Counted from the stretch's first letter, positions 1 to 5,733 are shown. The stretch: DNA of 5,841 nt from Deltaproteobacteria bacterium (GCA_021817645.1 JAKAGH010000209.1:1-5841); one strand, 5' to 3'. The notes: generated from the letters alone by a model not told the origin. Made by a program: numbers and translations.

Positions 1-200
1 TAGTGGTCTGGGCTGATCATGACACGTCAAAGGAAAAGGCGGGGCAGATAGCCGGGACGCGCCTGGCTACCCGCCTGGTGGAAGAAGGCATGAAGGCGAG
101 GGTGCAGATACCCCCGCCTCCGCCCCAGGGGCAAAAGTCCCGTGATTGGGCTGACGTATTGCTTGAACAAGGAAAGGAAGGATTTCCAAAGACATGGTGA
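1..200 (+). CDS. Toprim-domain protein, C-terminal fragment (5' end outside the window)
   Basis: Only the last 65 codons are present; the reading frame is open to the left edge, so the start lies outside the window, and the stop is TGA at 198-200. The fragment opens with VVWADHD, which fits the DxD metal-binding strand of a Toprim domain. It continues with a basic helix (AGTRLATRLVEEG), a strand ending in a proline run (IPPPPPQG), and the acidic segment KSRDWADVLLEQG. In Toprim proteins of plasmids, phages and integrative elements (primase or primase-helicase-like), the order D-x-D, helix, 'PP' and 'kDWnDvL' is typical, so the product probably acts in DNA replication of a mobile element. The catalytic Glu motif of Toprim would lie upstream and cannot be checked. 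It is followed by two hairpins and a small gene in the same direction, probably one operon. Confidence 0.72.
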   Translation, partial: VVWADHDTSKEKAGQIAGTRLATRLVEEGMKARVQIPPPPPQGQKSRDWADVLLEQGKEGFPKTW

Positions 201-222
201 TTCAAGCAGCCTGATTTAGCCG

Positions 223-250
223 CGTCGGGGGGAGGCAACTCCCCCTGACG
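223..250 (+). other. 12-bp hairpin with GCAA tetraloop
   Basis: Bases 223-234 pair with 239-250 (eleven Watson-Crick pairs and one G-T pair) around the loop GCAA, a GNRA-type tetraloop. It starts 22 bases after the stop of the Toprim gene. No T-run follows, so it is not a standard intrinsic terminator; an mRNA-stabilising or processing stem is an inference. Confidence 0.6.
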
Positions 251-270
251 GGCGATCTCCTCTTCGGATA

Positions 271-329
271 CTTCCACCGGGGAGGGAGAGCGCATCGGTT
301 GATGGTGCGTTGTCCCTCCCCGGTGGGAG
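271..329 (+). other. Long hairpin upstream of the 51-codon gene
   Basis: Bases 271-287 pair with 313-329 over 17 positions (one G-T wobble). After one G-G mismatch (288/312) pairing resumes from 289/311 to about 296/304, leaving a 7-base loop. The whole 59-base segment is therefore one almost continuous stem. It ends 12 bases before the AAGGAGG ribosome binding site at 341-347. No T-run follows on either strand, so I do not call it a terminator. It could be a mRNA stability or processing element in the operon, or a REP-like repeat. Confidence 0.65.
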
Positions 330-356
330 AAAAATCCAAGAAGGAGGAAGCAAATC

Positions 357-512
357 ATGGCTGCTTTGATGAACCTGGAATTCGAATACCAACGCCAAGT
401 TCAGGAGTTGTTCAGGCAGGAGGGTATCGGCTGGATGTATACCAGCCAGGGGAAAAAGCTTCTGAAGAATCTGGCAGATATTAAGGCCCTGAAAGCCTCA
501 AATGGGAGATAA
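357..512 (+). CDS. Small protein of unknown function, 51 aa
   Basis: ATG at 357 is preceded by AAGGAGG at 341-347, a strong and well-spaced ribosome binding site, and the frame runs 51 codons to TAA at 510-512. The product begins MAALMNLEFEYQRQ and ends LKASNGR. It is mixed in charge, with a Glu/Gln-rich first half (EFEYQRQVQELFRQEG) and a Lys-rich second half (QGKKLLKNLADIKALK). It has no signal peptide, no membrane segment and only short predicted helices. I do not recognise the family. It lies downstream of the Toprim gene on the same strand and upstream of a terminator, so it is probably part of the same mobile-element operon. The ribosome binding site is the main evidence that it is real; a longer ORF in another frame (299-484) lacks one. 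Confidence 0.65.
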   Translation: MAALMNLEFEYQRQVQELFRQEGIGWMYTSQGKKLLKNLADIKALKASNGR

Positions 513-620
513 CCCACGGAGGGGAGGGAAGGTTTTTCGAATCATGCCGCCCTTGGGTTATCGAAAAAATGACTAAGGAAAAATAAATCAGGACTCGGGA
601 TACCCTCAGTATTCGGGTCT
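508..620 (+). other. Structured non-coding stretch between the small gene and the terminator
   Basis: A perfect 9-bp inverted repeat (508-516 with 554-562, GATAACCCA / TGGGTTATC) overlaps the stop codon of the 51-codon gene. A second imperfect hairpin occupies 591-620, with ten or so pairs, one bulged base and loop CCCTCAG. A Shine-Dalgarno-like GGAAAGGAGG follows at 621-630 but no usable ATG, GTG or TTG with an open frame comes after it. I see no coding region in 513-644. Whether this is a 3' UTR, a small RNA or a decayed gene start is open. Confidence 0.4.
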
Positions 621-644
621 GGAAAGGAGGAGTTATTCGTTAAC

Positions 645-685
645 CCGGGGAGCTTCGCCGTTGGCTGAAGCTCCCCGGTTTTTTT
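645..685 (+). terminator. Rho-independent terminator of the Toprim/small-gene operon
   Basis: A perfect 12-bp stem (CCGGGGAGCTTC at 645-656 with GAAGCTCCCCGG at 667-678) and a 10-base loop are followed at once by seven T residues (679-685) on the + strand. There is no T-run on the other side, so it works for + strand transcription. It ends 16 bases before the left end of the IS. Confidence 0.92.
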
Positions 686-701
686 ATAGACCTTCCTGGT
701 C

Positions 702-751
702 TGATCAACGTCAATCATTAATTCCCCTCAACGACAATTATTTTTCCCGAC
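702..751. repeat. Left end of the IS: terminal inverted repeat with two 23-bp units
   Basis: The end reads TGATCA, then two related units starting at 708 (ACGTCAATCATT) and 731 (ACGACAATTATT), exactly 23 bases apart, each followed by TTCCC. The inverted counterpart lies at 3270-3318 with the same period. In the IS21 family such repeated subterminal sites bind the IstA transposase. Confidence 0.8.
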
Positions 752-883
752 TCCCCACCAGTTGATATAGTCTGTTGTGAGTGGTCATACAAAGGCACCC
801 TTGTGGCCAAGCAAAAGGGAGCCACCGGTTAAGAAATTCTGTCTTGGTCACCCTATGACGTTCAGTCTGGTCAGAGGAGCAGC

Positions 884-935
884 GCTCCCCTCGGCCAGGG
901 GTGGCGCCAGCCCTGGCCGAGGGGAGCTGGCGCCG
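884..935. repeat. Overlapping inverted repeats in the non-coding arm of the IS
   Basis: A perfect 17-bp inverted repeat pairs 884-900 with 911-927. A second inverted repeat of 9 bp (903-911 with 926-934, core GGCGCCAG / CTGGCGCC) uses bases in the loop and right arm of the first, so the two stems cannot form together. This lies about 50-100 bases downstream of the istB stop on the - strand. No T-run follows on that strand, so it is not a plain intrinsic terminator, though it may still slow or block transcription or protect the 3' end of the istAB mRNA. Confidence 0.6.
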
Positions 936-946
936 GGGTACCGGTA

Positions 947-959
947 ACGACAATCATTT
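947..959. repeat. Third, internal copy of the IS end motif
   Basis: ACGACAATCATTT matches the two left-end units at 708 (ACGTCAATCATTA) and 731 (ACGACAATTATTT) in the same orientation, but lies about 215 bases further inside, 26 bases from the istB stop. It lacks the TGATCA tip, so it is not a second IS end. It may be an additional transposase-binding site. Confidence 0.45.
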
Positions 960-985
960 CTGCTGACCACGACATTTGGTTAAGC

Positions 986-1744
986 TTATGTTTGGGACCG
1001 TTTAGCCTGTTCCATCCGGTAGCTGGGAATATTTAACTCGATAATGACGCAGTGATGCACCAGGCGGTCGATGGCCGCGGCCGTGGTCATAGGGTCCTTG
1101 AAGATGGTTTCCCACTTGGAGAACGGCAGATTGCTGGTAATCATGACACTGCCCCGCTCATAGCGTTCTGCCAGCAAGGTGAACAGCACTTCCATCTCTT
1201 CCCGGGACTGCTGTACATAACCGATGTCGTCCAGGATCACTGCCTCATATTTACTCAGCTTTTTCAACCACCGGGTTAATTTCAGCTCTTGCTTTGCCCG
1301 CAGAAGTTCCTGCACCAGAAGATTGCAGCGTCCAAAATAAACCCGGCATCCATTGCGGACCAGTTCCTGCCCCAGGGCGCAGACCAAGTGTGTTTTACCG
1401 CTACCCGGATTGCCGAAGACCAGGACATTCTCTTGGTGCGTTAGAAACGAGCCGGTACGAAGGGTTTGGATTTGATTGACCACCTTGCGCGGCAGGCGGG
1501 TCAAGTCAAGCTCTGCCAGGCTCTTTTCCAGGGGCAACTGCGATTTTTGGAGTAAAGTCTCGATGCGTTTCTGCTGCCGGACTTCACATTCCCGAGCCGT
1601 CACCTCCAGGAGATACTGCTCATAACCTAAGGATTCCTGTTCGGCTTTCAGAGCCAGCTCTTCGAAACATTCCCGGATGGTGGGGAGACGGAGTTCTTTT
1701 AAATGGCCCACCAGTTGATCGCGTAGTTCGGTGTGTGGAGTCAT
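986..1744 (-). CDS. istB: IS21-family helper ATPase IstB
   Basis: The 252-residue product is an AAA+ ATPase close to the usual IstB length of about 250. IstB binds DNA as an ATP-dependent oligomer, selects the target and stimulates the IstA transposase. The N-terminal IstB helical region covers residues 1-95 (LKELRLPTIRECFEEL and following). Walker A is GNPGSGKT at 111-118, Walker B AVILDD at 168-173 (catalytic Asp pair 172-173), sensor 1 is the TSN at 203-205, and IDRLVHHC at 225-232 is the usual late arginine motif. The ATG overlaps the istA stop codon as ATGA (1741-1744), which implies translational coupling. The stop is TAA at 988-986. No frameshift or missing catalytic residue is seen, so it should be functional. 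Confidence 0.95.
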   Translation of the reverse strand: MTPHTELRDQLVGHLKELRLPTIRECFEELALKAEQESLGYEQYLLEVTARECEVRQQKRIETLLQKSQLPLEKSLAELDLTRLPRKVVNQIQTLRTGSFLTHQENVLVFGNPGSGKTHLVCALGQELVRNGCRVYFGRCNLLVQELLRAKQELKLTRWLKKLSKYEAVILDDIGYVQQSREEMEVLFTLLAERYERGSVMITSNLPFSKWETIFKDPMTTAAAIDRLVHHCVIIELNIPSYRMEQAKRSQT

Positions 1745-3222
1745 CCTGCCACCCCCGCCTGGTGGAGCAGGACATCATATATGGCCAGATTGACCTCATC
1801 AACGGACACTGCGGCGATGGGCACAGGGACCAAGCCGGAATTGAGGCGCTCTTTAACTGCTGCTGCCGTAATGGGCTGTTCCAGTTCCACCAGCCACCTT
1901 AAAGCCTCATTGACCCCGCTCTCACTCTCCTTGGCGGCCAGGTGCAGGATCTTCAGATATTCTTTGTGAGCCCGAAGCCGATCCTGTTTTTTGAGCAGAT
2001 CGTATGCCATCCGAAAGTAGCTGGTGGGGAAGAGCTCCCCGCGGTAACGATAATTTTCAAAGGCGCCAGGCTTGCGGACCAGGGAATCGATGATATAGCG
2101 GTAGTTGATGTAATGCTTGCCATGTCCGGATAAACGCGGCAGGCGGTGAATCTGTTTTTGGCCGTACCAGACCTCGATGCGCTCGGCATAAATGCGCACC
2201 TCCACCACTTCACCGATGAGGCGGCTATCGACGCAATAGGTGTTCTTCTTAACCCGAATGGTGCTGCTGGGGCCGACCCGCAATTTTTCCTTCTGGGCAT
2301 CATCCACCCGGCGCCCTGGCAATCGTCTGAGCACCTGCAGTTCTTCCTGCAAACGTTCCTGACGGCCGCTATTCAATTGCTTGAAGAGCTTCTGCAAAAA
2401 GCCTGCATATTCCTCCCGGCTGTCGAAATCCCGATGGCCTCTCAATAACAAAGCCTGCTCTAGTGCCCGCTTGAATCTATGATGCCGTTGTTCTATATCG
2501 CCGTTCTCGTGAGCCTGGCCGGCTTGAATTTTGCGGCCTTGCAAACCATAGTGACGCAGCAGCGCCTGGTATCGCCGGGTGAAGGCCTCGGGATTGAGAT
2601 AGTTATTCACCGCAGCAGACAGGCGATCCGATTGATGCGCTACCGGCACGCCGCCTAGCTCCCAAAGCGCATTTTGCAAGCCTTCACTAAAACTCTCATA
2701 GCTTTCCGAGAAACAGATGGTGCCCGTCTCCCAGTTCGAATAGGGTAAGACAAAATGGTACAGCAGATGAGGAAAGGTTTCGCCCCGGATCAGGACTCGC
2801 AGCTTGGTCAGGTGGGTAAAATCAGACTGGCATAACTGGCCGGGTCGATAATCTTGCGGGAAGAACACTTCCTTGGGCGGACCATCTGTGGCCCGCCATC
2901 TTTTCACCTTCCGTTGTAAGGTCCGTAGTTGGCCATCCTGTAAGCGCCCGGGATACCGCCGCTGCAAATCTGCAAAAATGGTCTTGGCTTCTAACCCCGG
3001 ATTTAGCTGCAGTAGTTCCTGAATCTCTTTCCAGTGATCGGCAAAGGGATCTTGCCGGGTCTTCCAGGAATGCGCCTGCTGGCACTGGCTGGGCAGTTGC
3101 CCCAATCTCCGATATTTCCTTGCCGTCTTCTCATCCATTCCCGATTTCGCCGCGGCTATGGTCAGGGTCTCTTCGCTCTGTATGAGCTTCATCAGCTTCC
3201 TCACCTGCTGGTCGGTTACCAT
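1741..3222 (-). CDS. istA: IS21-family transposase IstA
   Basis: The 493-residue product is the DDE/RNase H-fold transposase that cuts and joins the IS ends; the length is within the family range. An N-terminal helix-turn-helix lies at about residues 17-40 (ETLTIAAAKSGMDEKTARKY). The catalytic core runs from about 120 to 260: first Asp D134 in CQSDFTHL, second Asp D199 in HQSDRLSAAV, and the Glu in HENGDIEQRH, most likely E244. The C-terminal part (about 310-493) is the basic beta-rich region seen in IstA proteins. The ATG at 3222 has AGGAGG at 3228-3233 (read on the - strand) five bases upstream, which fixes the start. Start codon and ribosome binding site sit in a 12-bp hairpin described separately. 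The gene ends in TGA overlapping the istB start. It appears intact. Confidence 0.95.
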   Translation of the reverse strand: MVTDQQVRKLMKLIQSEETLTIAAAKSGMDEKTARKYRRLGQLPSQCQQAHSWKTRQDPFADHWKEIQELLQLNPGLEAKTIFADLQRRYPGRLQDGQLRTLQRKVKRWRATDGPPKEVFFPQDYRPGQLCQSDFTHLTKLRVLIRGETFPHLLYHFVLPYSNWETGTICFSESYESFSEGLQNALWELGGVPVAHQSDRLSAAVNNYLNPEAFTRRYQALLRHYGLQGRKIQAGQAHENGDIEQRHHRFKRALEQALLLRGHRDFDSREEYAGFLQKLFKQLNSGRQERLQEELQVLRRLPGRRVDDAQKEKLRVGPSSTIRVKKNTYCVDSRLIGEVVEVRIYAERIEVWYGQKQIHRLPRLSGHGKHYINYRYIIDSLVRKPGAFENYRYRGELFPTSYFRMAYDLLKKQDRLRAHKEYLKILHLAAKESESGVNEALRWLVELEQPITAAAVKERLNSGLVPVPIAAVSVDEVNLAIYDVLLHQAGVAG

Positions 3223-3253
3223 CCAAGCCTCCTCTTAGCCCCTTGGATGGTAA
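3216..3253 (-). promoter_or_regulatory. Hairpin enclosing the istA ribosome binding site and start codon
   Basis: Bases 3216-3227 (TTACCATCCAAG) and 3242-3253 (CTTGGATGGTAA) are a perfect 12-bp inverted repeat around a 14-base loop. In istA mRNA the 5' arm comes from 3253-3242, the loop carries AGGAGG, and the 3' arm CTTGGATGGTAA contains the ATG start. Folding would bury the start codon in the stem. In other IS elements (for example IS10 and IS50), stems of this kind stop translation from read-through transcripts while the IS's own shorter mRNA escapes. That this one works the same way is my inference. Confidence 0.7.
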
Positions 3254-3269
3254 ATCTGGTTTACAAAAA

Positions 3270-3318
3270 CCGGGAATTTTAATTGTCGTCAGCCGGGAGT
3301 TTTAATTGTCGCTGATCA
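3270..3318. repeat. Right end of the IS: terminal inverted repeat with two 23-bp units
   Basis: Two direct copies, CCGGGAATTTTAATTGTCG at 3270-3288 and CCGGGAGTTTTAATTGTCG at 3293-3311, agree at 18 of 19 bases with a 23-bp period, and the end closes with TGATCA at 3313-3318. Read inwards this matches the left end at 702-749. The istA promoter probably lies within or next to this end, but I cannot point to convincing -35 and -10 boxes. Confidence 0.85.
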
Positions 3319-3341
3319 GAGGTGTTAAATCTTTCTCTCAC

Positions 3342-3441
3342 TTATAGCGATTGCCAAAAGTTTTTACCGATTGGAAATCATGGTAGGGGCACAGCTTGCT
3401 GTGCCCCTACGAAACAAAAAAACTTTTGGCAATGGCTATAA
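3342..3441. mobile_element. MITE-like 100-bp element with nested palindrome
   Basis: The outer inverted repeats are 24 bases long with a single mismatch: 3342-3365 (TTATAGCGATTGCCAAAAG, then T-run) and 3418-3441 (A-run, then CTTTTGGCAATGGCTATAA). Inside is a perfect 13-bp palindrome, GTAGGGGCACAGC at 3383-3395 with its complement at 3398-3410 and a TT centre. It encodes nothing. Terminal TA-rich ends (TTATAGC...GCTATAA) resemble MITEs mobilised by IS630/Tc1-type transposases, which duplicate TA. This assignment is an inference; the palindromic structure is directly seen. It lies 23 bases from the IS end. Confidence 0.7.
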
Positions 3442-3804
3442 CCTAAAATCATCGCCATTAAGGGGACTTGGCTTGTTCTTAGGCCAAGTAATCCCTCAAT
3501 ACAGCCAAATAGAAGGAATCGCCTACATAGGGTAGGTCTGCGAGAGTGGAAGGGCTATAACCGGAATGACCATTTTTGAATGATCATTTTAACCAATAAA
3601 AGCCCTTGCAGGAATTGGAGTTAGGTTTAAAAGAGGGCGATTATGATATTTCACACATATTCCTCTTCGGCCTAGTGGCGGTCATGAGCCTACTGTGCCA
3701 GCCGGCCTTTATTAAATCTTTTTGATTTAATAGCTTCCACCCTTTAGCGCATTTCGTCACCCTGTTCCCTGACGACTTCCATTCTCCAAAAAGGAAAAGA
3801 TTAA
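3442..3804. other. Gene-free stretch between the MITE-like element and the ATPase gene
   Basis: I see no supportable gene in these 363 bases: open frames are short, lack ribosome binding sites or overlap the ATPase in another frame. Small dyads are present: 3466-3472 with 3483-3489 (ACTTGGC / GCCAAGT), 3710-3718 with 3724-3732 (TATTAAATC / GATTTAATA, loop of five T), and 3754-3759 with 3770-3775 (TCGTCA / TGACGA). None is followed by a T-run in the direction of the ATPase gene, so its terminator is not identified. Confidence 0.55.
3564..3590. repeat. Tandem pair of 13-bp repeats
   Basis: GAATGACCATTTT at 3564-3576 and GAATGATCATTTT at 3578-3590 differ at one base and have a 14-bp period. The second contains the palindrome AATGATCATT (3579-3588). 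The 10 bases GGCTATAACC just before it (3553-3562) repeat the right tip of the MITE-like element (3434-3443). The function is unknown. Confidence 0.45.
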
Positions 3805-5733
3805 TTAACCCCTTGCGGCCCGAAGGCCGTTGGCCACGGCCAGGAGTTCCGAAGACTCGTGGCAAAGAACCGCCAGGGCCACGCTCATGATTCCCGCCAG
3901 GGCCGTAGGAATGAGAAAGCCCAGCACCACGAGGGAGAAAGCAATATTTTCCAGGGAAATTCTCCTGGCTTTTTTGCCTAACTTTATGGCATAGGCCAAC
4001 TTGGCCAGGTCATCGGCCATGAGGGCGATGTCAGCCGCTTCAATGGCGGCATCGGTTCCCGCGGTCCCCATGGCTATCCCCACCGTCGCCCGGGCCAGAG
4101 CCGGGGCGTCGTTGATGCCGTCCCCCACCATGGCCACGGCCCCATATTGCTGCTCCAGGTCCTCGATCGCCTTGATCTTGTCTTCGGGCTTGAGGTCTGC
4201 TTTAATTTCCTCAATACCCAGTTCCGCGGCAACCGCCCTGGCCGTGGCTTCGTGGTCTCCGGTGAGCATCACCGACCTGAGACCCAGGCCATGAAGCCTC
4301 TCGATAACTTCTTTAGCCTGGGGCCGGATCTCGTCTTTGAAGGCGATGATCCCCTCCAAACTGTCCTCGGTGCCGATGAGCATCACCGTTTTTCCATCGT
4401 TCCTCAATTTCTCTAGGTGAGGAAGAGCGCGGCTGTCAAACCCGAACCTCCTGAACAACCCCGGCTTGCCCACATAAACTGTCCTGTTTCCCACCTTGCC
4501 GGTCACTCCATAACCGGCAATGGCGCTGAAATCGGTTACCTCCGGGCATTGACCGCCCGCTGTCACGGCTTTTTCCACTATCGCCCTGGCCAGGGGGTGC
4601 TCCGAATATCTCTCCAGGCTATAAGCCAGGCAGAGGATGCCAAGCTCATCCCCCTGAAAGGGAATGATATCGGTCACCATGGGTTTCCCCTTGGTCAGGG
4701 TGCCGGTTTTATCAAAGGCCACCGCCTGGATTTTTCCCAGGTTTTCCAGGTGAATCCCGCCCTTGATGAGCACCCCGTTTCGCCCTGCCTTGCCGATCCC
4801 GGCGGCGATGGCCACCGGGGTGGACATAACCAGGGCGCAGGGGGCGGCGGCCACCAGGAACACCACGGCTCTGGCCGCCCAATCAGACCAGGGAAACCCG
4901 AATAGCGGCGGGATGGCCGTCAGCGCCACCGCACCCAGGAGAACCGCGGGGGAATATCTCCTGCCGAATTTTTCAATAAAAAGTTGGGCCTTCCCCTTTT
5001 GCTCCTGCGCCTCTTCCACCAGGTGGATCATCTTTGACAGGGTGTTGTCTTCAAACGCCGCGGTGGCCCGTACTTCCAGCATTCCTTCCTGGTTGATGGT
5101 GGCGGCGAACACCTTCATTCCTTCTTTTTTCTCCACCGGCAGGGATTCCCCGGTCACCGGCGCCTCATCCACGCTGGACCTGCCTTTGATGATAAGGCCG
5201 TCAGTAGGGATGGACTCCCCGGGCCGCACGAGGAAAACATCCCCTGGCTCTAAGCTCTCGGCGGGGATGATGATTTCTTCGCCGTTCACTAAAACCCTGG
5301 CTTCCTTGGGCGCGAGATCCAGGAGTTTTCTAATCGACGCCCTGGTCCTGGCAAAAGTGAATTCCTCCACCCCTTCCGCAGCGCCGTAAAGAAACACCAG
5401 AAGGGCGGCTTCCTCCCATACCCCCAGAGCGGCGGCGCCAATGGTCGCTACCAGCATCAATATCTCGATGCCGATTTCTTTTTTCTCCACCAGTTCCTCG
5501 AGGCCTTCCCTGGTCCAGTAATACCCTCCCAAGACCATGGCCACGGCATAGATGCCTATCTCCACCAGGTGAGAAGTTATTTCCAAGCTGCCGATCTTGA
5601 AGGAGGGGAGTATTTCGAGACGCCCCAAACCAAAGGCGATGCCGGTGAGCAGACCGGCAATCAAGGCATTTCTCAACGGGGGATGGGTATACCATTTTCT
5701 TTCGAAAATCTGTTTTTTTTCATCGGGTTCCAT
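3805..5733 (-). CDS. P1B-type heavy-metal-translocating ATPase (APC / HESSE type)
   Basis: The 642-residue product is an inner-membrane pump that uses ATP to export a transition-metal ion. The actuator loop has TGES at 194-197, the phosphorylation site is D341 in DKTGTLT, the P1B-specific HP dipeptide is 379-380, the nucleotide/hinge motifs are TGDHEA from 491 and GDGINDAP from 537. Hydrophobic segments lie near 22-40, 56-74, 90-118, 262-312 and 593-640. The usual CPC in the metal-binding helix is APC (297-299), and the last helix carries CHESSE (624-629). A Pro-Cys with a His-Glu motif resembles the P1B-4 group (SPC and HEGG/HEGS; Co, Zn, Cd or Fe), so one of these metals is more likely than copper. 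It lacks any N-terminal CxxC metal-binding domain, as P1B-4 pumps often do. ATG at 5733 has GGGGG five bases upstream. The frame is intact and no partner gene is visible. Confidence 0.93.
   Translation of the reverse strand: MEPDEKKQIFERKWYTHPPLRNALIAGLLTGIAFGLGRLEILPSFKIGSLEITSHLVEIGIYAVAMVLGGYYWTREGLEELVEKKEIGIEILMLVATIGAAALGVWEEAALLVFLYGAAEGVEEFTFARTRASIRKLLDLAPKEARVLVNGEEIIIPAESLEPGDVFLVRPGESIPTDGLIIKGRSSVDEAPVTGESLPVEKKEGMKVFAATINQEGMLEVRATAAFEDNTLSKMIHLVEEAQEQKGKAQLFIEKFGRRYSPAVLLGAVALTAIPPLFGFPWSDWAARAVVFLVAAAPCALVMSTPVAIAAGIGKAGRNGVLIKGGIHLENLGKIQAVAFDKTGTLTKGKPMVTDIIPFQGDELGILCLAYSLERYSEHPLARAIVEKAVTAGGQCPEVTDFSAIAGYGVTGKVGNRTVYVGKPGLFRRFGFDSRALPHLEKLRNDGKTVMLIGTEDSLEGIIAFKDEIRPQAKEVIERLHGLGLRSVMLTGDHEATARAVAAELGIEEIKADLKPEDKIKAIEDLEQQYGAVAMVGDGINDAPALARATVGIAMGTAGTDAAIEAADIALMADDLAKLAYAIKLGKKARRISLENIAFSLVVLGFLIPTALAGIMSVALAVLCHESSELLAVANGLRAARG

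Larger units (their letters stand above)
702..3318 (-). mobile_element. Complete IS21-family insertion sequence (istA-istB)
   Basis: The element is 2617 bases, near the upper end of the usual IS21-family size, and carries intact istA and istB on the - strand. Both ends begin TGATCA when read inwards (702-707 and 3318-3313), and the first 48 bases of the two ends match at 33 positions by my hand alignment. Each end contains two units of a repeat with a 23-bp period, as expected for IstA-binding ends in this family. The istB side has a long non-coding arm (702-985) and the istA side a short one. I found no convincing target-site duplication: GGTC precedes 702 while GAGG follows 3318. Moving both boundaries outward by one base gives TGGT/AGGT, still with a mismatch. 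The boundaries could therefore be off by one or two bases. Confidence 0.9.

Noticed and set aside
299..484. 61-codon + strand ORF overlapping the small gene
   Set aside because: It starts inside the long hairpin without a ribosome binding site, whereas the frame starting at 357 has AAGGAGG at the right distance.
702..759. Repeats of ACGACAATT type as a possible CRISPR or iteron array
   Set aside because: Copies are only two per end, inverted between the two IS ends with a fixed 23-bp period, which fits transposase-binding sites instead.
738..953. 71-codon - strand ORF in the IS non-coding arm
   Set aside because: It runs through the 17-bp inverted repeat and the IS end motifs, has no ribosome binding site, and resembles no IS21 accessory gene.
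1953..2303. 116-codon - strand ORF inside istA
   Set aside because: It is another frame of the intact istA gene, so not a separate gene or evidence of a frameshift.
3708..3734. AT-rich hairpin 3710-3732 as the ATPase terminator
   Set aside because: The stem is almost all A-T and no T-run follows it in the direction of the - strand transcript.
3641..3865. 74-codon - strand ORF running into the ATPase 3' end
   Set aside because: It overlaps the ATPase C-terminus in another frame and has no ribosome binding site or recognisable motif.
4417..5389. Long open frames on the + strand (4417-4905 and 4763-5389) opposite the ATPase
   Set aside because: They are antisense to a clearly conserved ATPase, have no ribosome binding sites, and their translations are low-complexity Ala/Ser/Gly/Pro runs typical of shadow frames.
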